DNA of 64,000 bases from Anastrepha obliqua (Eukaryota > Arthropoda > Insecta > Diptera > Tephritidae): positions 5,208,001 through 5,272,000 of the forward strand of contig NC_072893.1 in NCBI RefSeq assembly GCF_027943255.1. The letters are read 5' to 3'. The notes under the pieces were generated by a model. That model ran no database searches, was not told the DNA's origin, and worked only from the letters and a program-made list of their open reading frames with translations. Below, one piece after another: positions 11,276 to 20,999 of the stretch (position 1 is the stretch's first letter; every line of letters starts with the position of its first letter). The position numbers were made by a program, and so were the translations under genes.

Positions 11276-11491
11276 TTATGTAGGATGTAGGCTTTGTAAA
11301 TAATATATATATGCACACATAATAATAACGATTATCAGTAACAATATGTTTGTCATTTTCATATCAGTATTTGACGATTCTATTTTATTTATTACATTTG
11401 CAGTGGAGTCCACTGTTTTGGTATCAATTAACCCCATTCTGGGTGTTATTATATATATATCATCAAATTTACTTATACTGTTTCTGCTCAT
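11276..11491 (-). CDS. Small leader ORF with a C-terminal membrane segment
   Basis: This 71-aa ORF lies between the start of gag and the upstream Cys-rich ORF in the long leader of the 412/mdg1-like element. Its last third (NILLLIIVIIMCAYIYYL) is a convincing transmembrane helix; the first part is polar. Elements of the 412/mdg1 group have small leader ORFs of unknown role. No function can be assigned, and an AT-rich chance ORF remains possible. Confidence 0.45.
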   Translation of the reverse strand: MSRNSISKFDDIYIITPRMGLIDTKTVDSTANVINKIESSNTDMKMTNILLLIIVIIMCAYIYYLQSLHPT

Positions 11492-12004
11492 ATATTTTAG
11501 TTTTGTTATTTCTAACGTTAATGTTCATTTAGGAGTCAATTTTAATTTAATTAATTTTTCCTGATTCGATCAACAGCGATCTCCTACCTAGTGGTTTGTA
11601 TGGCTTCACTGGCCATACTCTAGCGGGCAATGCAGTTATCGCTTCCGCTTACAATATTTGTCTTAAATTAATTACAATATTTTTTTTTGTATTATATAAA
11701 TATATCTAAATTCTGCTGCTGTTGATCGTCCATCTGCACCAGCTGGTCTTCGCCGGATCTGGCACGCTGGCGCTCCCTCGTTGACGCAAGCGGCGGGGTG
11801 CCTCTCGCGTTTGATGTTTCTAGTTGTTGTTCGTCTTGGTGTTCGGATCCGCTGCCGTGCAGTGCTTGCACGTGTATTGGCAGAACGCACTGTCCAATGG
11901 TCCCTCGCAGTCGGTTGGGCACTTCTTGGCTGGTTTACTGAGCTGGGCTTTTATTGCTCCTGGCTGGTTTAATTTGGGAATAGTTTTATCAATTATTTTT
12001 ATAT

Positions 12005-13480
12005 CTCCAGGGTTTGATTTAATAACTGCCGAAGTCCTCAAACAAGATCCACGAAATATCATTACTAAGCTAACAAACATAATGAATGCTTGCTTTAAGC
12101 TGCAATACTTTCCAATCTATTGGAAAATAGCTGATGTCATCATGATTCTAAAACCAGGAAAGCCTCCAAACGATGTAGCATCATATCGACCAATTTCACT
12201 GTTGCCCATCTTATCAAAACTGTTGGAAAAATGTTTGATAAAGCGCCTGAGCAATATCATAGAAAACAAACAAATAATACCAACACACCAATTTGGATTT
12301 CGCGCGCGCCACTCAACTATTGACCAAATTCACAGAATTACGCGTATCATCGAGAACACATTTGAAGAAAAAAATGTGTGTTCGGCTGTATTTCTCGATG
12401 TCTCTAAAGCTTTCGATAAAGTATGTCATGCTGGCTTGCTGTGGAAAATAAAGAATGTACTGCCAAAAACATGTTTTAATATCTTAAAAACCTACCTGTC
12501 TGAGCGCTATTTTCGCGTCAGATACAAAGATGAGTTCTCTGAACTGAAAGAGATTAAAGCTGGTGTGCCGCAAGGAAGTGTGCTTGGTCCCCTTCTCTAT
12601 CTACTTTTTACTCACGATCTGCCAAACAGCAGAAATTGCTTTACAGCAACATTTGCTGATGACACTGCAATACTAACCGTCGGAAAGACAGAAATAGAGT
12701 CTACTGCACAACTGCAGCTTGCTATCAATAAAATATACAATTGGACAGATAAATGGCACATTAAACTGAACGAAACTAAGTCTGTACACATCAACTTTAC
12801 AAACAAAAAGACCAACTACCTGCCAATATACATAAACAGCATTAAAGTACCATACTCTAATACAGCAAAGTATCTAGGTATGACGCTCGATACGAAACTT
12901 AGGTGGAGTGCGCACGTGAAAAAGAAAAGGGAAGAACTGGACCTAAAATTCCAAAATATGCATTGGCTAATGGGTAAGCAATCAGCGTTATCCGCACACA
13001 ATAAAATACTGCTTTACAAACAAGTTCTCAAACCTATCTGGACCTATGGGATTCAGCTATGGGGATGCACCAGCTATAGTAATACAGCGCATATACAAAG
13101 ATTTCAGACTAAGGCACTCAAGCATGCAGTTTGCGCTCCATGGTATATTAGGACGCAAGACCTAGAACGTGACCTCAATATTGATTCGGTTACGGCAACC
13201 ATAAAGAAATTTGCAAAGTCGCACGCAGAGCATGTGAACAATGAAGCCTTGATTCTTAACGATAATACAAAATGGAAACGAAGGCTCAAACGTAAAAAAC
13301 CTCTAGATTTAAACTAATAAATAAATAAAAATCAGTTAAAGCATGAATTGTATTTTGCTGAGGATTAACTCAAATTATTTGTTGTAACAAAACTCTACAA
13401 AAATTGCTCGTTAGTATATATACCTATGTATGTAATGTTATACTAGTTGCAATGAAAATACTAATAATAAAAAAAAAAAA
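12005..13480 (+). mobile_element. 5'-truncated jockey-like LINE inserted in the leader
   Basis: The fragment is flanked by the 14-bp duplication AATTATTTTTATAT at 11991-12004 and 13481-13494. It ends in a run of about 14 A residues just before the right copy, the signature of target-primed reverse transcription. It begins inside the RT domain, so it was truncated at insertion. It is the only clearly plus-strand retroelement in the window. Confidence 0.93.
12006..13317 (+). pseudogene. RT domain remnant of a jockey-clade LINE ORF2
   Basis: This is the C-terminal part of a non-LTR reverse transcriptase. The first LINE residues are PGFDLITAEVLK, the motif just upstream of the RT core. SYRPISLLPILSKLLEK, FLDVSKAFDKV, GVPQGSVLGPLLY and FADDTAIL follow in order; FADD replaces YADD, which is common in jockey. 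The tail has YLGMTLDTKLRW and LKPIWTYGIQLWG. The reading frame is open to the stop at 13317, with a 3' UTR and poly(A) after it. The endonuclease and ORF1 are missing. The open frame on its left side, upstream of 12005, belongs to the interrupted element. Confidence 0.9.
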
Positions 13481-13865
13481 AATTATTTTTATATGTCTTT
13501 GTGTGGTGGTAGAGGTTGAATGCTTATGGTTTGCCTTCTGGGCTTGATCAATCTGATCTAGCTCGGCTTGTAGTGCTATTGTTGCCTCCCAACGTAATGG
13601 TGGGTTGGTGGCAAACAATAGTTTGAGAATTTCCGCCTTCCTCTTTTGGAGGCGTACTCGTATGCCGCTTCTTCCGGCTTTTTTCTTTTTAATTACTGCA
13701 TTCATTGAACCTCTACTCACTCAGACAAGAAAAATGTAGTTTCCAACGCTGTTCCTGCTCTTTGCCTTTTTGCGATGTAAAGTTGTCCAGCGTCCAGCTG
13801 CTTCAATACTTTGTATATGTTGTTGGCATAGCTTTCTTTCCTCCTGCTGCTTGACTCCAGGACTT

Positions 13866-13879
13866 TGTCACGGCCGCCA
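13866..13879 (-). other. Primer binding site (tRNA-Arg type)
   Basis: The minus strand reads TGGCGGCCGTGACA, five bases inside the LTR end at 13885. It differs at one position from the tRNA-Arg primer site TGGCGACCGTGACA known for 412/mdg1 elements. Confidence 0.75.
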
Positions 13880-13884
13880 TGTAT

Positions 13885-14442
13885 TGTTAAATAATCAGAA
13901 ATGTTCCGTTTGCTTGACTCGTCACTACGAGTGTCATTTATTGATTGAATTTTTAGTTATTACAATCTGGTTCTTACAGCTAAAGACAGCGTGGCTGCGC
14001 TGTCAGGGACGCCGGCAGAGGCGCGGTCAGCTTATGTATAATTCTTTATGTATTGTTTACATAAGAACGTCTAAGGGCTGACGCGGCTCGTAACGGCGGG
14101 GAGGAGGTAATATGTTCACTTGGTTGTTGAACCGTCGGCGCATATCAAATATGCCGATGCGGTAATGTCCATGCAGGGCAATGTCCAAGGGATCGTGTTA
14201 CCACAAGTGCTTGCACATTGTTTATGTGAATATTGTAGTCAAGTGCTACAATGTGTTTGTAATAATATTTATGCATTCAACTGAGTACAGTGAGCATCAG
14301 GGCAATGGCCCAGGGATCGTATTACCACAAGTGCTTGCACATTGTTTATATGAATATTGTAGTCAAGTGCTACAATGTGTTTGTAATAATATTTATGCAT
14401 TCAACTGAGTACAGTGAGCATTCGATAAGTGAACATACTACA
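13885..14442 (-). repeat. 5' LTR of the 412/mdg1-like element (complete)
   Basis: The LTR reads TGTTAAATAATC at its left end and ...GAACATACTACA at its right end, giving the TG...CA termini. The 13959-14442 part matches window positions 1-484 with one difference. It contains the same 124-bp duplication. At 558 bp it is within the usual range for this group. Confidence 0.88.
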
Positions 14443-14477
14443 AAAGAACTAAACTCTAATTACAAAAAATGTTTTAA

Positions 14478-15712
14478 CCCTAGAACACACACCCGGGTAC
14501 AAATGTATCCACTTCAACTTTGAAGTGTTGTAACTTTTGAACCGCTATACCTCTATGCCGCTAACTTCGGATCTAGGAAGATTATTTAGTTTTGAGTTCA
14601 AATTCAAAATTTGAACCAGATCGCACCATTGGTTCAGGAGCTACAGCCTTCCAAACACATTATATACGTAAACACACACCCGGGATACGTTTGTACCCCA
14701 ATAGTAAAAATCCTCATAATAATCAAAAAAAAACTTTTTTTATATTATTTTTTTATTTGAAAAATTAAAAATATTCATTTCACACATTATATTATAAAAA
14801 TGCATCTTATATCTAAGGAAAATCATGGCAATAGAGCAATTTGTTGATGTGACCGAATGTTCAAGACACATTGGCTTCTTACATTTGGCGCACAGCTTTC
14901 TGGTTTTTCTACGGCGTTTTTCCTCTTGTGCGTAACATATATAGCAAGATCCGGACACAGGTTTTGGCGTGCGCGCTGCGGCAGATGTTGATGCTGCTGT
15001 TGACACCATTGATTCCAGCGGTCGGTTGAAATATGCTTCAATAGCAATTTTAGTCGAAAAATTTCGCGTCACTTGACGATTTATGGCTCTGGCTTCAATA
15101 ATGGGCATACACAATGCTTCAGCCAAGCTGCGCAGGATCTGCTTACGCTTGTTGTTTGTTCTCCAAGGCAGCATAGGGTTATTCAAATCGTAGACAATGT
15201 AGGCTGCAAGAGCTGTAATGTCCAACATGTTGAAGAACATCGCTAATGGCCATCGTTTTGTTTGTCTTTGTGTTGGATATTCCGCAAACATTTGGTCCAT
15301 TCGATCAACACCACCTTTGGTACGATTATAATATTCAATTATTTCAGGTTTCCCACTGTCATCTATTTCAGCATCATTATGCATGGTCGAAAGCAAAATT
15401 ACTGCATTATTTTTTTTGGGAACATAAGAGCACATTGTCACATTATTTTTGAAGCCAAATGTCGTTGAACCAATTGTCCTGTTTTTGTTCTGCTTCATTT
15501 CTTGAGGAATATATGATTTGTTTTTGCGCAAAGTTCCAACGATCGTGAGTTTCCAGGTGAGAGGCAGTTCTGCAACTGGCAAGGTCGTAAAAAAATTGTC
15601 CATTGTAATGTTTCGGCCACTTCCTTGGTATTTGGCAGACAAATCCTTCACCACTCGTTCGCCTTGGTTCGTTTCCCTACCAGTTTCTGCTTGGCCAGTA
15701 TATATTTGTCCA
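14478..15712 (-). mobile_element. Truncated piggyBac-like transposon (piggyBac-1)
   Basis: TTAA at 14474-14477 is followed by CCCTAGAACACACACCCGGG, a piggyBac-type terminus (CCYT after TTAA). A subterminal copy of the ACACACACCCGGG block lies at about 14670. The 3' half of a transposase gene follows. The element stops at about 15712 in a join to a Harbinger fragment; no second TIR was found. Confidence 0.85.
14740..15712 (-). pseudogene. piggyBac-1 transposase, C-terminal half
   Basis: piggyBac transposases excise precisely and insert at TTAA. Visible are RNITMDNFFTTLPVAEL with its catalytic Asp, YNRTKGGVDRMDQM with the third catalytic Asp, and a C-terminal Cys-rich finger (CYICYAQEE...CAKCKKPMCLEH). 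The N-terminal half with the first catalytic Asp is missing. A frameshift near 15650 separates the last upstream piece (TKANEW) from the main frame, which would otherwise run on into VVKDLS. The upstream end is spliced by rearrangement to Harbinger-2a coding sequence. Confidence 0.88.
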
Positions 15713-16250
15713 TGTTAATGTGTGTTCCGTCAACACATCCTATAACTCCTGGCATTGCGTATTTTGTAAAAAAATCGTGTGCTATTTGGCGTTGTTCAAC
15801 TAAAGTGGGCCAACTTATCCATTGTGGACAAAGTAGCAGCTCGATAATACTCAGCACTTCTGTCAGTACTTCACTGAAAGAAGATTGAGCTAGGCCCACT
15901 TCATGATCCTTCCCAACGCCTTTTTGATGTCCTTCTGCGAAAAATCGCAAACATGCGCTCAGTTTTACAATAGGTGGAATTCCGAATTTCTGCTTCAATG
16001 GTGGCAAGGAGTTAGTAAGGACATCTAGCAAGTACTTAAATGCCGGCTTGTTTAGCCTGTAATATTGCCGAAATCTAAAAAATAAGAAATTAAATTAGTA
16101 TTGCAAATTCCGATTAGCATTTTTTGTTATCTCACATTATTCACTTAGCTCCAAAGGGTTGGAATTGTCCCTTAATCGCCTCCTGAGCACTTTGACGTTC
16201 AAATTTTCCTCACGCTCGCTCAATAATAACCTAAGCGCAATACGATACAT
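15713..16250 (-). pseudogene. Harbinger-2a transposase, N-terminal part
   Basis: Exon 1 begins at an ATG at 16250 (MYRIALRLLLSERE) and has LRRRLRDNSNPLEL before a GT donor. After an intron ending TTTTTAG the sequence resumes with FRQYYRLNKPAFKYLLDVL, then FGIPPIVKLSACLRFFAEG and GLAQSSFSEVLTEVL. The catalytic Asp motif GVIGCVDGTHIN is the last Harbinger sequence before the piggyBac join. The other two catalytic residues are lost. An in-frame shortening (AEGHQK, against AEGGHQK in the second copy) is visible. Confidence 0.85.
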
Positions 16251-16431
16251 ATTTCTAGAAAATTTTGAGGTATATTTTTACTTTATTTTAAGGAAATATA
16301 CGCTTGCTTACGAAATTAGCACAATAGAAAGTAAATAATTTGTTCGCAATCATTTCACAATAGAGTGATTCGAAGTGAAATTTTGTTCGGGCGAAATTTT
16401 TCCCGGGCGAACTTCCCGATAAGGGCGATTG
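15713..16431 (-). mobile_element. PIF/Harbinger fragment (Harbinger-2a)
   Basis: This fragment matches 43825-44139 plus 47797-48169 closely, so it is one of two copies of a family. Both copies end on the right at the same point, ...AAGGGCGATTG, which is probably the element terminus. The left edge is an abrupt join to piggyBac-1. About half the element, including its other TIR, is missing. Confidence 0.8.
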
Positions 16432-17190
16432 TTTTTATATATGATGGTTGAAATATCATTTATTTTACTACTGATTTTACCGAAAATATGATCTATGCAA
16501 GTGCCCCCGTTCTTGTTTACCCTTGTTATACCGTTAATAATAATAAGCCATATAGCTTAAATTCATTAGCGTACATGGAATTTATATATAAATCGAAGGA
16601 TTCTAAATTGTCTTTATTGCTTAGTAATACATTTTTTTGTCCCCAATAATAAAATGATTTTTTAATTTTTTATTTTTTAAAAGATAGTTTCTAGATCATT
16701 TATAAACTATTTTTTATCAGTACTCGGAGATCTATATATAGAAGTAAATGCAATTTTTATATTATTATCACATGTAATTTCCGTATACAATGCACTTATT
16801 TTACCTATAAGTTTGCGATCAATACACTTTGATACGATCGCTTAAATTTTATAAGGGTCAGTTAAACACGGGTTTATAGTTATGTTTATTTTATTTCCCT
16901 TGTTAGTACAAGGGCAGCCGGTCTCAGCGGAAGAGTTGTTACAACTAAATTACATGAAGGCGACGTTAGCGTCTAAATACCTGCATTTCTATCACTAACA
17001 TTAGTTACTGCACGTTATTAGCCGCGTGACTTCTGCTGCAATATTTCCGCTTATTATGTTGTGCCCGTTTTGTTGTTGTCACGAGCAAGACTGAAAATAT
17101 TCAATCAGCATTATTGGTATAAGTGAAGTTGTTATTTGTCTCCACGCGCAAAGCTATAGACGCGTTGTCAGCGAAATCGTTGGGAAGGTA
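16432..17190. other. Intergenic AT-rich stretch, no gene seen
   Basis: Nothing codes here. The first 400 bases are AT-rich. From about 16860 base composition rises and the text (AAGGGCAGCCGGTCTCAGCGG and onward) could be LTR or UTR sequence of an unidentified element, but no matching copy, PBS or PPT was found. Confidence 0.5.
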
Positions 17191-17229
17191 TTTTGGCCGG
17201 ATGGGTGTTTACCTGTGTTAACTTATATA

Positions 17230-17910
17230 TCAGGTGGATCTTTCCCACCATCCACAGTAATCACCATCTTCGCTCAGAATGTTATGTGGTAATTTATTTG
17301 GAGCTCTACCTGCTGGAGTTGCTGAGTTTTTTGGTAGTCGTAGATGATCACGATAACAGTGTTTATGATACCTTACTTCCATTGCAAATAATTCGGCTGG
17401 ATGCTCGCAAGTGTCAATTTGTGTAAAGTAGTATTTAAGATTTGTTCCGCTGCTGACATTTCGGAGCACAAATAAAGTGTTTTGTTTTTATTTCTTGTTT
17501 GTTTACCACAGATTAAACAGTTTAGATCTTTATTAAATTTTAAATTTTTTCTTGATGACCTTCGAGTGCCTTGAGTACCTGACACACTAGCTTTTGCAGA
17601 GCAGGTAGAAATAGAAGCATTCTCCTGCTTTTGTAGTACCAATTCTCGACGTCTTATCTCCTCTTCGCTAATGCAACTTGCCATACAAGTTCGATGCCAA
17701 GTACATTTGTATTCAGTAAAGTCTGCATTATTTTTAATTTTCTCACTAATGTCATCTTCCCACCATCACAGCTGCCGGCAACATGTTTTTTTTTTTGTGT
17801 AGGGTCTCAGGTAAAAGAATTTCAGCATTGTTGCCAGTCCTCACATTTTGCATACTCAATGTCCTTTAGCGCCTGCACTAGTAAGGAAAAACGTTATGTT
17901 TTTGATAATA
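17230..17910 (-). pseudogene. Cys/His-rich module of an unrecognised repeated protein
   Basis: Three minus-strand pieces in different frames suggest one damaged protein. In order they show TEYKCTWHRTC followed by MASCISEEEIRRRELVLQ, then NCLICGKQTRNKNKTLYLC, then DTCEHPAELFAMEVRYHKHCYRDHL. The pattern (WHRTC, CxxCGK, YHKHCYRDHL) suggests paired zinc-binding knuckles. Similar Cys/His modules occur in repeated, uncharacterised arthropod proteins, but no family can be named from the sequence. Frame changes near 17400 and 17690 indicate a relic. The plus-strand ORFs here are shadows. Confidence 0.5.
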
Positions 17911-17915
17911 CTTAA

Positions 17916-19752
17916 CCGTTTCGGGACGGGAACTTTTGTGACGTACAATCTCAAAGAAAAGTGTTTATTTCGTCTCCTATGGCTATTTTAAGAGAAGTAA
18001 TTTGATATTTTTAGCGCATCCCTAAAAGGAGATATTGTCCTGGGATAAAAACATCCCAAATCCATCTGTATTCAAAAATATTAATAAAAATTCTAGACTT
18101 AAATTCACTCGATTTCATTTTATTTTGTCGTTTATATATTCAATTTTATCTTATAAGACATTATATTTATATCTGATGGCAAGGAGTAAAACATTTTTTA
18201 CAAAATGCCAAGTTGCAAGCAATGCAAATCTGATTCGTACGGCTCTCTTTGCCCTTCTTAGCACAATTTACGCATCGTTGTCTCTTGTTCGTTCTTTGTG
18301 GCAAATGATCTCCCAGATTTTGTTTAATTTTTTTCTTCATTGCGGAGACCGGTCCTGTTCGAACTTTGCGCTGAATTTTCGCATTCTTTTTCCCTTCGTC
18401 GATGAGGCATCCGGATAGCTCTACCAAGAATCCCAAGAACGGTTCTCTTTTCTGACGTGGATGGTTTGTTTCCGCCTGGATAATCCAAGCATTTACGGCG
18501 CATGTCATCATAAGTCGAAAGAAAACTTTTCGCCACCATTTAGCAGACTTTCGGTCTAGTTCATACAGGGTAACCATTTTGTCGGCTAAATCTACGCCAC
18601 CCATAATGTTTCGGTATGTTTTCACTAAATCTGGACAAGTCACATCAACTCTGGTGCCATCTTTTTGTTTTCTTTGAACGTTGCCCACTGTAGCCTCATG
18701 GCAATTGCTTAGAAGCATTACATGTTTAGTATCTTGCCAAAGTACCAGATGAATTACACTTGAAAACATATTCTCCTCTGTTTAGTTTTTCAGTAACTTT
18801 AGGTAAATTTTTTCTGTTAGATATACAGGTACCTAAAGCTGGAAAAGGAATATTATTTATCAATTTTGTTGACGTGAAAAAACGGTTAAAACACAATGTA
18901 GTGTCAGGATATCTGATGGTCGATGCCAATTTCATAATAACGCGTTCGCCTAATGTGGATGATGTATGCGAATTGTCTTCTTTTCCGGAATATATATTAA
19001 AATCGTAAGTATAGCCGGTCATACTGTCGCATCTCATCCATAATTTTATTCCTCTCTTCACTGGCTTCAATGGCATATACTGCTTCAAGGTAGAGCGACC
19101 CAAAAATTTGGTCATAGACTCATCAATGCTTTGGAATGGAGAGTCGGATCTACATTTTTGAAAGGTGCTTTTGAGGCAATTGACCAAATCATCAATGAAA
19201 TATGTTTTTGGTTTTGGATCAGGCTGGTATGATAACGAGGAAAACTATAGTTTGGACATAACGTGTAAGAACCGATCTCTGGACATGGCTTTTTTTATGT
19301 ATGGATTCCCCAATGAAGGGCTATTTGAAAAATAGTCTTTTAAAGAAGGCACTCGATTATATGACATTACAAATGTGCATCCGAGAATTATGAGGATCTC
19401 ACCAGATTTGGGATGATTTCTTCCCACGGAACTTACCTTGACTTCTTATAAGGAAAATAAGTTATTCTTTATTCTAAACTTTTTATTTCAATAGATTAGC
19501 ACTATTTGCACAAAATATAACTATATTTCTAAGCTTTTTCCAAACAAATACCATCTACGCAACAACGTGTCTAAAAAAATGACATTTAATAAAAAACTGA
19601 TGACTCCAACAAACAGCTGGTATTTTTGTTTTTGTAGAGAAGAGTATAATAAATGATTTGGGACTGTTTTGAACCAAATCGCTTCCATATTGTGACAGAT
19701 ACGATTTTTTTAATTTCTTCGGGATAAAAACATCCCCATCGTCCCGAAACGG
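17916..19752 (-). mobile_element. piggyBac-like transposon with both TIRs (piggyBac-2)
   Basis: TTAA (17912-17915) is followed by CCGTTTCGGGACGGGAAC, and the mirror sequence CGTCCCGAAACGG ends at 19752 before TTAA (19753-19756). The 1837-bp element has the TTAA duplication and inverted ends expected for piggyBac. It differs from piggyBac-1 in TIR and protein, so it is a separate family. Confidence 0.92.
18167..19427 (-). pseudogene. piggyBac-2 transposase, multiply frameshifted
   Basis: Three frames carry successive parts: 19245-19427 (GNPYIKKAMSRDRFLHVMSKL), 18726-19187 (FQSIDESMTKFLGRSTLKQY, then CDSMTGYTYDFNIYSGKED with the first catalytic Asp), and 18167-18769 (NIMGGVDLADKM with the third catalytic Asp, and a C-terminal finger CVNCAKKG...CIACNLAFCKKC). 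Where the family has the second Asp (DNFFTS type), this copy reads LCFNRFFTSTKL, so that residue appears to be Asn. Together with the frameshifts the gene is dead. Confidence 0.85.
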
Positions 19753-19806
19753 TTAAAGTATTGCCCAAGGTCATACAAATACTGCATGCCATCGCGCCAT
19801 TTGATA

Positions 19807-20771
19807 TTAGGAATTTTCATTTTTCTGCCGCTTTATGCCTGTAAATTTAAGTAGTAGGAAATGTATAAATTTTTTATATAAAAATTTATATTCAGCCTTA
19901 TTGTAAACTTCGCGTGAATGCAATTCCCAATGGAAAAATTCCCACATTTGTTCTGTTCGAGTGCCTAGCAAATAATCCAGCTTCATTGAAACCCTCAATT
20001 CACTTGTATTCCAAATTAATGAGTCATGGCAGGCTCCAGCGTGTGTAGCATCGACGTATCTTATTGCCATTTTGTTATCACATACCTGCAGATAAAATTA
20101 TTAACATGCGTAAAAGCATATAAAAATTTTTCCAATCTACCAGCAAAACATTCATACTATAGTAACCCTTTCTGTTATAATATAAGTGTTTATTATTCCT
20201 AGGGCCTATAATTCTAACGTGTGTGCCATCTATGCAGCCAATAATGCCTGGGATATTAAATTGTTGAGGAAAATCCAAAGCAATTTCACGCATTTCGTCT
20301 TTAGTATCCACCATTTTATCCACTGATTGCAAAGGCACTCCTCAAAAACATTCAATACTTCAGACAAGACGTGGCTAAAACTTGACTGCGATAAGCCAAC
20401 ATCCACTTGCCTCCCTACTCCTTTTTGGTATGCTCCTTCACCAAAAAATCTTAGAGCAGCTGAAAGCTTTACGACTGTGTCTATTGCAAAACGTTTACGT
20501 GCCACTGGCAGACCACTGTGCAATACATCCAACAAATATTTGAGCGCCGGCTTATTTATTCTATACAATTGGTGAAAGCTATGTATAAATAGTTAAACGC
20601 GATTATTTATTTGGTTTACGAGTATAATTATTTGCATGTTTACCTTGCATTGGATAATTCAAGGGGATCACACTTGTCGCGTAATATCCTCCTGGACACT
20701 CGTTCAGCCAATTGCTGACTGGCATTAGTTTCTTCTTCAATTAAACAAAGGCGCAAGTAAGCACTAATCAT
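19807..20771 (-). pseudogene. Harbinger-3 transposase relic with introns
   Basis: Exon 1 starts at an ATG at about 20771 (MISAYLRLCLIEEE) and contains RRILRDKCDPLELSNAR. After an intron of about 65 bp, LYRINKPALKYLLDVL follows, then GVGRQVDVGLSQSSFSHVL. A frameshift near 20300 leads to FNIPGIIGCIDGTHVRI (first Asp) and LYYNRKGYYSMN. A second intron (GTAGAT donor, CTGCAG acceptor) precedes VCDNKMAIRYVDATHAGACHDS. The C-terminal part with the second Asp and Glu is missing. It is related in plan to Harbinger-2 but clearly a different family. Confidence 0.82.
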
Positions 20772-20999
20772 TACAATTTTAATATTTAACGCAAAAATAA
20801 GAATGTTTGACTACACAACAGCAATTTTTTCTGCAAAAATTTTTAAACAAAACATGAGTGATGTTCACAGTAGCATATTCGAAATTCGAATATAAGGATT
20901 GAATCACATGAAATTAACGATACGAATTTTTTGTTCATGGGAAATAAAAAATTCATGGGATTATAAAATCTTAATTTTTATTTCTTACCTTCAAATATT

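Larger units (their letters stand above)
11820..13720 (-). pseudogene. Cys-rich leader ORF of the 412/mdg1-like element, split by a LINE
   Basis: The N-terminal part (13481-13720) begins MSRGSMNAVIKKKK, is basic, and contains KRKAEILKLLF and a helical Gln/Ala segment. The C-terminal part (11820 to about 12004) ends with a Cys cluster, CPTDCEG...CQYTCKHC. The jockey fragment at 12005-13480 separates them. The minus-strand frame runs through the 14-bp target-site duplication without a stop, so the two parts were one ORF of about 140 residues before insertion. Its position, upstream of gag in the leader, matches the small ORFs known in 412 and mdg1. No domain is recognised. Confidence 0.6.
1..14442 (-). 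mobile_element. 412/mdg1-like Ty3/gypsy LTR retrotransposon carrying three nested insertions
   Basis: Reading from the right on the minus strand the order is LTR (13885-14442), PBS, small leader ORFs, gag, pol, PPT, LTR (484 down to 1, cut by the window edge). The PBS resembles the 3' end of tRNA-Arg, as used by 412 and mdg1, and no env-like ORF follows pol, as in that group. The 484 bases shared by the two LTRs differ at one position (277), so this copy is young. It is nevertheless split by a Harbinger, a Transib and a jockey fragment, each with its own target-site duplication. Without those insertions its length would be about 7.6 kb, normal for the group. The outer target-site duplication cannot be checked because the left end lies outside the window. 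Confidence 0.9.

Noticed and set aside
14590..14720. Second TIR of piggyBac-1
   Set aside because: The ACACACACCCGGG copy near 14670 is in the same orientation as the terminal one and is followed by coding sequence, so it is a subterminal repeat.
15730..16031. A true Harbinger-piggyBac fusion gene
   Set aside because: A frameshift follows the join within about 60 bases and the other Harbinger-2 copy lacks it; most likely a rearrangement.
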